A stretch of 64,000 nucleotides of DNA from Globodera rostochiensis (taxonomy: Eukaryota; Nematoda; Chromadorea; Rhabditida; Heteroderidae), in assembly GCA_018350325.1 (NCBI GenBank), contig JAEVLN010000011.1:2662449-2726448 (forward strand), in the 5' to 3' direction. Shown in pieces: positions 17,170-30,910 of the stretch. Position 1 is the stretch's first letter; each line of letters starts with the position of its first letter. Made by a program: the position numbers and the translations under genes. The notes below the pieces were generated by a model. That model saw nothing but the letters and a program-made list of their open reading frames with translations. It was not told the origin of the DNA and searched no databases.

Positions 17170-18910
17170 GTATTTGATTATGTCTTATTATTTTGTAACT
17201 TATTAGTTTAGGAAAAGAACAAGGAGTCTGGAGATGAGGATGAACCTAAATTGATTCGCGTTGAACACGCTGAGGAGGATGTGGAGCAGTAAGCAATGGA
17301 ATAATCTGAACGAAAAGTGATTACCCGGTCGTTTAGGGATAGTCTCGGCCGCAGATGGGACTTTGATGTGATGTTGGCCAAGAAGAAGCACGATCGAAGA
17401 CATCGCCGCAGAAAGGACGGCTCTATTGACCTAATGGCAGACGCAGACGATCAAATCAGGGCACTTGTGGGCGCAATGAATGAGGCCGCAAATGTGAGAA
17501 ACGAATAACACGTCTTTGTTAGGACAGGACATTTTGTTTAGTATTCGAACCAGGATTTTAAGTTACCCCCCTCTCCGTTCGAATTGAAACAAAAGTGATA
17601 AGGAAGGCAAAAAGAAAATAAATAAGAAAAACCGCTTTTATAAAGAACTTCTCTTCAGGAAGATCGAGTGTCAAATATGGATCGGAGGCCGGCGGTTAAA
17701 AAACGCAAAATGTTGCAAGTTGTCAAGAACGCGTTGCTGAAGACGGATTTGTTCGAGGCGATGCTGGACAATGGTCGTTAAAGCATTTGCAAATTTATTT
17801 TACCATCATTCCAAATTTAGGCATGATCAGTGCACTCTCCGAATGGTTAGCCCCACTTCCCGATAAGTCGTTGCCCGCTTTGGAGATTAGGCAAGTGATT
17901 TGCTATAATTCGGTGTTTGGCATAAACAACTCTTTTTTGTTACTTTTCTTTACATTTAGGTGCACTCTTTTGAAGATTCTCGAAAATTGGCCCAATTTGG
18001 AGCAGGTATTAAACCAAAATAGCTTTCTTTTTTGTTCATTATCGCATTTTTCAGAGCATTCTGAAGCAGTCCGGACTTGGTCGTGCCGTGATGTATTTGT
18101 TTAAACACCCAAAGGAAACAAAGGAAAATAAATTGGTCGCCGCAAAATTAATCCGCGAATGGTCACGGCCGATATTTCAGGTTTTAATGCTGAAATTGGC
18201 ACTGATAAATTAAATTGTTTTCCATTTGCAGTTGGACAGCGACTTCCGTTCGTTGAGCAAAGAGGAACGTGTCCAGCGTGACTTCTCCCAAATGCCTCTT
18301 GCGAAGAAGCGCCGACTTTCGTTAGTTTTTTTTGTTGCATTTTTTAATTTTGTTACTCGATTTTTTGTGGCCTTGACTTTAACAATGTTTCGTGACTTGT
18401 TGCTTTTAAGAATGGACAACGACGAAAGCATTTTTGCGGCTGCGCATAAGCAACCAAAACAGCAAAAAGAGGCTGAGGTGGAGGCAACACGGCCTGGAGA
18501 GACGGGCTTTGTGCCGAGAGCGCGGGTGCCGAGACCGTCAACCTGCGACTACGTGATCCGACCAAAGCCCGAAATTGAGGGGCAATTCAGAGGAGAGACG
18601 AAGAACAAACAGGTCTGAGACAGAATGATGAAGATGAGAACGTATTGAAATTGTCTGGTTGAGAACATAATGAATTGTCTGGTTTTCGGGATTTTTCGGT
18701 TTCGAGACTGACCATTCCTAAGCTTCGGTCTTTCATGAGTTTGACCTGGTCACAGAAGCACCTTTGTTTTTGTCCTTTTTTTTATGAAAACCATAATTAA
18801 TTCTTTTCAAAATTAAGACGTCTCGCTTCTCCAAAGTTCAGAGGGAAATGCGCAGTCAGAAGACCACAAAACGCGCGGTCGGCGTATCAATCAACAGAGA
18901 CGCTTTTTGA
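16036..18910 (+). CDS. iws-1: IWS1/Spn1 transcription elongation factor with duplicated N-terminal mini-exons
   Basis: About twenty exons. The core is plain IWS1: [19 protein letters not shown] (17360-17415), [18 protein letters not shown], the TFIIS N-like domain with [20 protein letters not shown] (17723-17830), [44 protein letters not shown] and [16 protein letters not shown], then the C-terminal [19 protein letters not shown]. Stop TGA is at 18908-18910. IWS1 binds SPT6 and RNA polymerase II in the nucleus and aids elongation and mRNA maturation. The N-terminal acidic region is made from eleven small exons, nine of one type and two of another (separate entry). The intron after LEIR starts GCAAGT, so it is a GC-AG intron; only this phase keeps the frame. 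Start at 16036 follows an ATTAG acceptor. Confidence 0.92.
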
Positions 18911-19583
18911 CAACTTTTGATACGGAACGAAGGTTTTGTTCGGATGAGATTCTTTCGTATTCTATTCTAGTATATTCAATTTCTTCTTTGGTTATTAAAA
19001 ACAGTATCTTTTATGGGCTTTCTGTATAAACCATGTAATTGGAATTATTGCGTTCATAATACAAAATGCTAATGACTTTTACTCCATTTGCCGTACGTAA
19101 AAAGGGCTTTGTTTCCATTTTACCACAATTTATGCTCCGCTGAACAAATATTGCAATGTGAAGTTCCATTTGTCGCTTGTTGATTTGTCACATTCGCTTT
19201 GCTTTGTCCACCACCGAACGAGGTAAATAAATACAAATTGTGCGGAGAGTTTTTTGGCCGGGAACGCCGTTTTTGTTTGCTTCAAATCCTTTCCTTTAAT
19301 CGGCAAAAGTGCGGTGATATTCCGACTGTCACATTCCCTCGGGGGACTGACTGCGAACTTTTCGTTTTGACTGTTACACTCCCTCGGGGGAGTGACTGCG
19401 AACCTTTCGTCCGCTTCCCCCCCCCCCCGCCCCTTGGGGGATGTGTAGGAAGGGGAGAATTTCCATTCTGAAAGTGACACTTTTTCTCTGGCTTTGGCTA
19501 ACGTGTAATGGATTAGTCGCTTTTTTTGTTCTAGTTTTGGCAATGCGGTGCTTTTCGAGAATTAAGGCTTCAGTTTTATTAGA
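18911..19583. other. Intergenic region before the MFS transporter, with a short direct repeat
   Basis: About 19325-19413 holds two copies of a roughly 45-bp unit (GACTGT(C/T)ACA(T/C)TCCCTCGGGGG...GACTGCGAAC), then a poly-C run at 19416-19430. Otherwise no supported gene. Confidence 0.5.
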
Positions 19584-22089
19584 ATGTCGAAAGATCGAAG
19601 TGCCGTCGACGGTGAAAGAGTGGAGACGAGCGACGGCACAACAAACGACGAACCGCCAATTGTTAGGGTTGGCATGGCGGAAGAAATTTACGCGGGAATT
19701 TTGTCGGATGGAAGCGATTTTGGGCTTTACCAATGTCTGCTATTTCTGTTCACCCAATTCGGCTATTTGGCCGTCGCCCCGTCGATGCTTTCGACGACTT
19801 TCTTTGAGCCGTCTCCGGTTGTTATTTTTTCTTTTTTTTTTGAGTAAGGCCAATTATTTTTTAAGCTTTTTCTTAATGGAACATCCAACCGATGCAATTA
19901 ATTAGCTGATAATTTTAACAAATTGCATTTTTAGTCTTTTTGCGCGACCCTTCGCTATGCAAATGGCACTTTGCCGTCGCCCTCTTCGACGGACGAATTC
20001 CATTCTTTGCTGATGGAGTGGGACGAGCACTGTCATTTCTCCCCTCGTACTGTTTGGATGTCCAGTGCCGTAATGGTCGGCGCGGTCATTGGCGCCTTCG
20101 TTGCCGGTTTTGTGGCAGATCGTTTTGGAAGAAAGCCGGTGGTGGTCGGTGGGATATTTTTTTAAGCCATTTGAATAGAAAATTCTCTTTAGAGGAAAAA
20201 AAGAGTTCAACGCTTTATAAAACCTAATCCAAAATTGTTTAAAAGAAAGAAAAATCGACACCGGATGGGTTGGCGCATAAACTTACATTCTCCAAAGGTT
20301 CCATGGCTCTGGTCAGCGTGGGCAACTCTTTGATGGCACTTTGGGGCTCCTTCTCGCCCTTTTTGGCACTCTCTTTGTACGCCCTCCTCGGCTTGGCCTG
20401 CGGCGCTTACATGGTCACCAACATGGTGCTGTTAATCGAAATCCTGCGCTGTTCCTCCACCCGACTGTTGGCCGTCTCCCTTAACGGTTGGCCCCTCGGA
20501 ATGATCGGCACGGCACTGCTCGCCTTCGGCTTACGGCACTGGCGCTATTATCATTTGGCCGTCTCCATTACGGCACTTGTCTTGTTCATTATCATCGTAA
20601 GTGCCAATTTGGTGGGGTGGAACAATGCGATGCCCTCCATTTTCAGTTTGAGAGTGACAATTGAGACAGAATTTGTTTCAAAAAAGTGACATTGGACTAA
20701 AAAGAAATCGTTTAAAAATCACTAAAAACCATTTCTTTGTTCCTTGAACTCCTTTTTTAGCATTATTTGGCCTTCGAAAGTATTCCTTGGCTCATGCAGT
20801 CGGGCAACCACCGGAGAGCGCATTTGGTGCGGCAGAACCTTTTTAAGGTGTAAACTTTTAACGACTCGCACACTTTCGTTGTGTGATTGTCCAAATCAAA
20901 TTTAACAATTCCAAAATTCAGGTGAATTCTTTTCTGGCAAAGGACAAAACGGTGGCAATGCTCGAAGTGAATGACGCGACGCGGAGTTCGTCTCCTCTGA
21001 GTTCCTTGCCCGAATTCGGTGACGCGCTGTTGGAGGAGGTGGGCCTGGAAATGGTGCGCACGACTTGAAATTTTGATGCAAATTTATGAAGTGCTTTGTT
21101 ATAAAAAATGTTAGCCCCAAAACCACTATTTGTGTTCTTCGCATTTATCAAATTCCTTTGTCTTAAAGTTGGAAGAGGACACCCAAACAGCAGCAACACA
21201 ACTGCAGCGGGTCTACACGTACTTGGACCTCTTCCGTCAACGTTCTGTGTGCGTTCGGATGCTTACTTTGCTCTTCTGTTTTGGCGCCTCCTCCGTCACT
21301 TCGTTCGGTCTCTATTTCTCGGCCGACGTATTGCCCGGCTCGCGCTATGTGAACATCGCCATGATGGGCGTTGGAAAACTGATTCTCGGCTTTTTGCCAT
21401 TTATTTTGTCCAATCGGATCGGTCGACGGCCCATTTTGCTCATCTCCGTGGGTGGGTCGTTTGAATTGTTGTTTAAAGACTTCGCCCTTCCGTTCAGGGT
21501 TGGCCTGTTTGGCATGCTGGTTGCTGGTTGTGGGATGGCTCTTCTTCAGTCTGTCCAAACATTGGGTGACCGCCGCCCTCGGTCTTTTCATCACAGCGGC
21601 GATCGACCCGAATTGGAAGATAATTCATTTGCTGTCCATGGAACTGTTTCCGACGCCCGTCCGCAACATGTCCCGGTCGGTGTTTTTCCACGGAGTTTCT
21701 TCTCGTAAATTTGTCGGGAGGGGATTTAAATTGCGTTTAGTGCTCTTTGCAATGTCGTGGCCCGTCTTGGCAGTTTGTCCGTCCCGTGGGTGCAATTTCT
21801 CCGTTCCCACAACGGCGTGCTCCCCTTTTGGTTGTTCGGCTTTTTGCTGACCGTCCAATGGCTCATTTCATTCGCTTTTCTTCCCGAAACTGTCGGCCAA
21901 CCGCTGCCCGAGCAAATGCCATCAGAGGACCGCCGCCGCCACCAAAATGATGGCATTGAACAACGGAAATGCCTCACTATTTCAGCCGAAAAACGTTCCA
22001 AAAAGTCATTACGCAAACGGACATTGAGCCAACAATCGCATAATTCCATTTGCTCGAGGGCACTCAGTGCGGATATTCCCATTCTGTGA
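19584..22089 (+). CDS. SLC22-like major facilitator (organic ion) transporter
   Basis: Start ATG at 19584 lies one base after a TTTATTAG acceptor; stop TGA at 22087-22089. Exon 1 gives a polar N-terminus and TM1 (YQCLLFLFTQFGYLAVAPSML). The next exon gives an extracellular loop (CATLRYANGT...) typical of SLC22 between TM1 and TM2. It is followed by TVWMSSAVMVGAVIGAFVAGF and the MFS signature VADRFGRKP (about 20107-20135). Later exons give LSLYALLGLACGAYMVTNMV, ESIPWLMQSGNHRRA (the SLC22-like E.P.WL...R.A signature, about 20775-20825), and after a cytosolic loop with Gln/Asp repeats, TM7-TM12 with SNRIGRRPILL. The tail is basic and Ser-rich. Substrate cannot be read from sequence. Exon borders at 21450-21760 are uncertain. 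Confidence 0.75.
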
Positions 22090-25530
<3,441 letters not shown>

Positions 25531-25541
<11 letters not shown>

Positions 25542-26507
25542 GGATGTTCGAGATTCTCGGTCTCGGTTCTCGAGTCGAGAAATTTCTCGGTTTTTTTGGG
25601 TCTCGGTCTCGCTTTTTTAGTCTCGGAAAACGAGACTTTTTTGCACTGGTAAAGATGGCATTTTTGGTGAGAAATCATTAAAGAATTATGGGCTTGAAAG
25701 TTGAAAAATACACAATGATAAATTTAAAAATCTTGAATTTAATATCTTTGCACAAAACCTTTAACCAGTGCCTGGTGGCTCAGTGGTTAAGTTCTGACTC
25801 TAACTTACCTATATCTATCGGAGTTTCTACTCCCCGAGTGAACCCCATTTTATTCTTTTAATTTAATAAATTACCCCTTTTTATTGATTCTTACAAAAAC
25901 CTTATAAAAAATGATGCTTTTTTGCAATTTTAAGCACATTTTCCTAATTTTTCCCGGCGCATCTATCGGAGCCACCCGACCCGAAAATAGTCTCCTAAAT
26001 TAAACTTTTTAAAAAAATTCTTTTCTCCGGCGGTTCCGATGGACTGGATATCGGGCAAAAAGCGTTCCAGAAATAAAAATGAAATTCAAAATTTGTGGCA
26101 AATTGGTTGGTAAGATTTGTTGGCAAAATTTTGACTTTTCTACTCAATTTGTTACAGATTTGTAGAGCCCGAATTTTTAAAAACCCCCGGATCAGGATTT
26201 CGGAAATGACCAGGATCAGGATTTTTTTTTACCAATTTTTTTTTGAGTTTTACGCCGAATCAGTATTAAGGGATAGTTGGCACCCCTGCGTGTAAAATTA
26301 TTTATTAAAAATTTGTGGAGCTTAAAATCAATATTTTTTTAGTGAATTTCGAAAAAAAATTTGAAATTTCTCGATTCTCGGTTCCCGAGTCGAGAAATTT
26401 CTCGGTTTTTTTGGGTCTCGAGTCTCGGGGTCATTTCTCGTTCTCGGTGTCATTTCTCGGTCTCGGTTCTCGGTAAATTTCAAGTCTCGAACATCCCTAG
26501 TGCGTTT
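25531..26507. mobile_element. hAT-type non-autonomous element inserted in the last CDKL exon
   Basis: The terminal inverted repeats are TAGGGATGTTCGAGA at 25539 and its complement ending at 26499 (14-15 bp). An exact 8-bp duplication GTGCGTTT flanks the element at 25531-25538 and 26500-26507. The 961-bp interior holds long subterminal stretches rich in TCTCGG/CTCGAG on both sides, no transposase frame, a tRNA-like stretch (25769-25852) and a copy of the CGGCGCATCTATCGG motif (about 25957). Eight-bp duplication points to hAT. Confidence 0.85.
25769..25852 (+). repeat. tRNA-like (SINE-type) stretch inside the hAT element
   Basis: TGGCTCAGTGG at about 25780 fits the pol III A box, and a B-box-like GAGTTTCTACTCC follows about 50 bases later. 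The folding of a complete tRNA is not evident, so this looks like a SINE head or degenerate tRNA, not a tRNA gene. Confidence 0.45.
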
Positions 26508-26564
26508 CATCAGACAAAAACACGCCGATGCTTTCTTTCACTATTAGACGGCCAATTGAATTAA

Positions 26565-27077
26565 ATTAAATGCTTTTTCCACTAAAAAAATGATTGGGTC
26601 GAACTCCGGAATCGTATTAGCCTTTGTAGGGACGACAACGGCCGATGGAATGAGCCAACAATTGGAAAATGGCAAAAGGACGAACATCGCGACCACAACC
26701 ACATATTTGCCTACAATTTTGCAGTAGTTTGACCCATATGGATTCCCCATTTGCTTGTTGACAAATTTTTCTATAAATTTGGAACATTTCTAAGCCCCCC
26801 CCCCCTCCGGTTTGACTGTCGAGCGTGGCGCACATGCGAGCTTAAGTGGACATTTCGGTGCCGATGACTAAAAAACGTTTAAAACATTTTTGCGTGGTAA
26901 TTTTTACGTGTTCAACACAAAAATAGAGCTCGGAATCTTGATAAAGCCGAACGGTTACCCGTATTTTCTCAGTTCAATCAGACCCGGTCAAATGGCATTA
27001 AATTTATTCGAATCACCGGCAAACAATATAGCCTAATTAAATACAACATTAACAGTTGGTTCAGTGATTACAGCCAA
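26565..27077. other. 3' region between the kinase and the LOTUS-like gene
   Basis: Convergent genes flank this stretch. Short minus-strand frames exist (26544-26835) but lack splice or family support. One poly-C run lies at 26795-26804. Confidence 0.35.
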
Positions 27078-27828
27078 TTAACAATATTTGATAAACGGAC
27101 GGCGGCGTGGGAAATGTGCGACAATGTCCCCCATTCGCATGACAATTTCGCGGATGTCCTTCGGCGGAAGCGTCGCGTAGGGCGACCACGCGCAGCGAAG
27201 CAGAAAGTCGCGGGAGTAGACAATGCGAAATTGCGCGTAATTAATCCTTGAAAAAATATCGGAATTGGTCTCAATACAATAAAAGCACAAAATTAATTAC
27301 TTACGATCGTTTGTTGAGCTCCGGGAAAGCCGTCCTTTGCTCCCTTTTAATGTGTCCGATAGTCTTCAGAAGCTCCGGCGTAACAATGGCACGGTAACTG
27401 AACAAGAAAAAAGCATTGTAAGGATTCTACGGCATGAGCCCACTTGAGAATGCCATCCGACGAGTCAATTTCCATGTACTTCTTCATGTAATCCGAATGC
27501 AGAAAGGCGAGGAACGAAGTGAAGCCGAGGTCGATGGCTTTTTTGTACGGGTCGATGCCCAAATCGGAACTGAAATTGAAAGGTGTCCGGCATCAATTAG
27601 TGAGATTAGATAAAGCCATTTTGCTTCTGACCGAACGTACAATGTCTTCAATGCAATGTCCGTAGCGTAAAGACGCCCTTTCGCCGTGACAATCATTGCC
27701 CTGTAAACAATCTTGCAGAAGTCGTCGATCATCGCCTCGGTGATGTCCAACTCCAGCTGTTGGGACTTCCCGCTGCCGGCAGAGTCCAAATCCAGATCCT
27801 CCAGTTCCTTATGCAATTCACCACTCAT
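27078..27828 (-). CDS. Small protein of about 190 residues with possible LOTUS-like fold
   Basis: Start ATG 27828-27826, stop TAA 27080-27078, four exons (first 27828-27641). The N-terminus is acidic. The middle reads DDFCKIVYRAMIVTAKGRLYA, then DLGIDPYKKAIDLGFTSFLAFLHS, which has the spacing of LOTUS/OST-HTH domains (an RxxL...G helix, then YK.LGF.SL..FL). LOTUS domains bind RNA G-quadruplexes or Vasa helicases in germ cells. The C-terminal part (ELLKTIGHIKREQRTAFPELN, then DFLLRCAWSPYATLPPKDIR) is unfamiliar. Frames join cleanly across GT-AG introns, so the gene is real; the domain call is tentative. Confidence 0.6.
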
Positions 27829-28336
27829 TTTTGTATTAGAAAATCAAAATGCAAATAAAGCTGAAAACAAAAAGTATAATAAAAAGTGCTCACAAATCAG
27901 CGTAGGTTACAAAATCGAAAACCCCAACAATTTAAAATTTTGAGCACCAAATTCCAATTTGAACCACGGGGGGGGGGGGGGGGGAGGCATCGTTTCGTTC
28001 CCACACAGAAACAATTAACACCAGGTATATCTGGAACAGAGATGGGGGAAACTCATTCGTTGACAAATAAAAATGACTGATTTGAGTTACCAAAAAAAGT
28101 CCTGTAAATTTAAGCGAAAAAAGTACCTAATATTTTTATGAAAAAATTAGTGATCTACATGAAATTGAATTTTTTCTTAATAAATTTTTTGCAAAAAATT
28201 TGCAAAATTGTAGTCTCAATCTTAAAATAATCTCAAGAGATTATTTTAGTCATAAAATCTCGAAATATTCCTTGTCTCGGATAGTCTCGTTAAAACGACG
28301 AAATTTCCGACTAAAGAATGTTTTTGTTCACCAATA
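27829..28336. other. Intergenic region with poly-G tract
   Basis: No gene. A poly-G run sits at 27968-27984. The segment 28200-28300 is rich in TCTCG, like the subterminal sequence of the hAT element in the kinase gene. Confidence 0.35.
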
Positions 28337-28569
28337 GGTACTTTTCCGTTTTGGGGCCCCAAATTCAAAATTTTAAAAAATCAACAAAAGGGCGCGTAGA
28401 ATTGCAAAAACTACGCGGCGCCAAAATAATTTCGGAGGCATAAATGCCATAATGAGCTAATATTTCTTCAAATGGATCTTCTGCCCCCGATTTTTAACAC
28501 TTGGCGCCAGAGGAACTCGCACAAATAGGAATCCAGCATTTGGCTTGGGCCCCAAAGCGGAAAAGTACC
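28337..28569. mobile_element. Miniature inverted-repeat element, about 230 bp
   Basis: The ends are inverted: GGTACTTTTCCGTTTTGGGG on the left and, reverse-complemented, GGTACTTTTCCGCTTTGGGG on the right, followed by GCCC on both arms (one mismatch over about 24 bases). CCAATA occurs just outside both ends (28331-28336; again from about 28572), a possible target duplication. No coding capacity. Confidence 0.65.
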
Positions 28570-28762
28570 CGCCAATATAAAGCCGCAAAAAATAAGACTA
28601 AGAATCCCTCCCCTTATTATTCTGTTAAGGGAGGAGCAGGTGAAGAAGAGGGGGAGGGGTGGGGAAGAAGTTGAGTTGAACCAAGGGAAGATGCACTCAT
28701 TAAATAGAACAAATTAATTTTTACACTAAAATGCACATTAAATAAAATTATAATATTATCAA

Positions 28763-29505
28763 TTAATGATATGCGTCGAAAATGTGCGTACTGAAAATTA
28801 ACCTCAGAATTTCCTCTCTTGTGAGGACCTGGCGCGTTATGAGGGCATTGGCCACCCTTCGAAGCTTGGCCTTGTTGCTGCTCAAGAGTGCTCGGGCATG
28901 GCCCTCCTCCTCTCTGAGCACAACCGCCACCGCTTCCGCCAATTGCTGAGAGCTCATCGGCCGCCGGTTCCGCGCCACCACAAGGCGCTCCGCCACCCCC
29001 ACCGCCTGCTCGCGGTCTCGCTCACACCCCGGGGCGCTGTCCGTGCCGAGAATTGCAGCTACTCCGCCAGCTGTAAATTTTTTTTACTTTTTATTTTCTA
29101 AAAAATAAATAAACTGACCGAGTAGCATGCAATTCTGTCACGGTCGTTTTGGTCAACACGAGCCGCGAGGCTTGTGTGACCGAGGTCGTCCCCGCGGGGG
29201 ACGACCGTCACCTAAAGTTGAAAAAACTAAGCGATTTAGCAAAAAAAACATACCTAGGTGACTTTGGGAGGGTGTATGAGGCTATGGCGTGCCCAGCCTC
29301 GTGCCAACACGTGTTTCGATACTCTTCACGGGCAGCGGCCTGTAGAAAGAGTTATTTAAAGATTAAATATTAGTTTAATTTTGATTTAAAAAAAATTTTA
29401 GGGGGTCCCGAGCGTCACCTTAGGTGATTTGGGGAGGAGATAGGAGGCGACGGCGTGGCCAGCCTCATGATACGCACTATTGCGTAGGGCCTCATGGGCG
29501 GCATC
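28763..29505 (-). pseudogene. FtsH/YME1-type M41 metallopeptidase domain, duplicated catalytic exon, probably decayed
   Basis: Read on the minus strand. Copy alpha (about 29490-29430) gives AYHEAGHAVASYLLPKSPKV; copy beta (29339-29254) gives CWHEAGHAIASYTLPKSP. Both hold the HEAGH zinc motif of peptidase M41. Next comes VTVVPRGDDLGHTS (about 29208-29165), the usual VxxxPRG.alG segment, then AGGVAAILGTDSAPG with CERDREQAV, and the C-terminal helices AEAVAVVLREEEGHARALL and VANALITRQVLTREEILRLI to the stop at 28763. No AAA ATPase domain is found upstream. Beta and the next exon do not join in phase, alpha lacks an AG acceptor, and the join into AGGVAAILG is also out of phase. FtsH-family proteases degrade membrane proteins in mitochondria; this copy looks broken or misassembled. 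Confidence 0.6.
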
Positions 29506-30910
29506 CAAAAGGATGAGATTGAATTTAATTTTAAAAAATCAAATTGCAACAATTAATTCCCTACTTTAAATTAAATTACAATTTTTAGGGAATGGGGTTA
29601 GTTCTCGGATTTAAATTACGTTAAGAATTTTAAATAAATATTAAATCGCTTAGCTTTTGCCTTTGTAAGCTTCTACATATTACATGCTTTCGAATGATAC
29701 TAAGAATGTTTGGTTTGGTTGACTTTAAACAAAATTTTAACGAAAAACGTCGGCGCTCAATCGTGCGTGCCCAAACGTGCGCGCCCAATCGAGGTGTACC
29801 GTTCGTCAGGCCTTCTATCGGCCACAAGAGTTCAAAAACGCGGAAAAAAACGTGGCAAAAAAATGTGACCTTTTTTTAAGGCTTTAATTTAATGTAAACT
29901 TGCTCGAACGATTATTAGTTAGCATATTTATCACCGCTTTTCACCATTTTGAGCAAATTTGGCTGAGAAAGGAATTAATTATGAGCTTGGGGACAAGTCA
30001 AATCAGAGTTGAACTTAATTGAAACAAGTGCATTCAAAAGAGGCGTTCCCATGCTGTTGCGGTCTGTTTTGATATTTTTGACGACAGAGAAGACTGATTC
30101 ATATAAAGAGTTTGAAGGAAAGATTGAGAGAATTGCACAATAAATTGAGAGAAAGTCCAAAACGGGGCAAAAACGTGGCACACTATCCCAAACCGGGGCG
30201 AAACGTCATCTTAAAAAACGTGGCAAAAGCGTGGCACTCGACCCAAAAACGGGGCGAATGCCACGTTTCCGGGGCAAAATAGAAGCCCTGTGTTTCGTGG
30301 CGGGTGTTTCGTAGGTGCGCCACCGCGGGCGCCTGAGAAATTTTGAAAAATTAAAAAAAAAGTTTGAAACATTTCGCCAGGAATTATTTCCGGGAGCGGG
30401 GAAAAGGCTAAAATATTTTTTCGGAGCGGGAGTTCGAAATTTACCGCAGCGGGGGTCCCCCCTTTCCCGCTCCCACTCATGACCTTTGATTTCCGGTCAA
30501 TGACCGGATTAGCTAACCCGATTAGGGACCCTACCTCAGTCAGGGCAGTCATTGTTAATCCGTTCAGCTGACCGGATCCGGTCATCAAACGATGTTTTGG
30601 CACTTTTCCCGTTTTTTCGCTGTTCACTTTCTTCCTTCTCGCCCCAGCCCTTCGAATCTAATTATTTTGCAATGAACGGCTTTCCTTTACGCGCTAAATA
30701 CAGACTTTAAAAATAGAATTTTAGGATTTGTGTTACCGCTCTGTGCTTGAACCAGTTCAAATTATTGATGGAAGGAGCATATAAATATTCCATCCAAATG
30801 AAAATAGAGAGAGGCAAGTTTTATGCAAATTTCTCTCTTCATTTTTTAATGAATGTTTTGAAAATTAAAACCAAAAGAGAAACAAATTGTACCGATGTTT
30901 ATTTGGCTAA
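29506..30910. other. Repeat-rich spacer between M41 locus and INTS7
   Basis: No supported gene. ACGTGGCA(A/C)A and CGGGGCGAA(A/T)G words recur at about 29848, 30170, 30220 and 30260, and (GGAGCGGG) words at 30390-30470, typical of transposon remnants. No clear paired ends were found. Confidence 0.4.
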
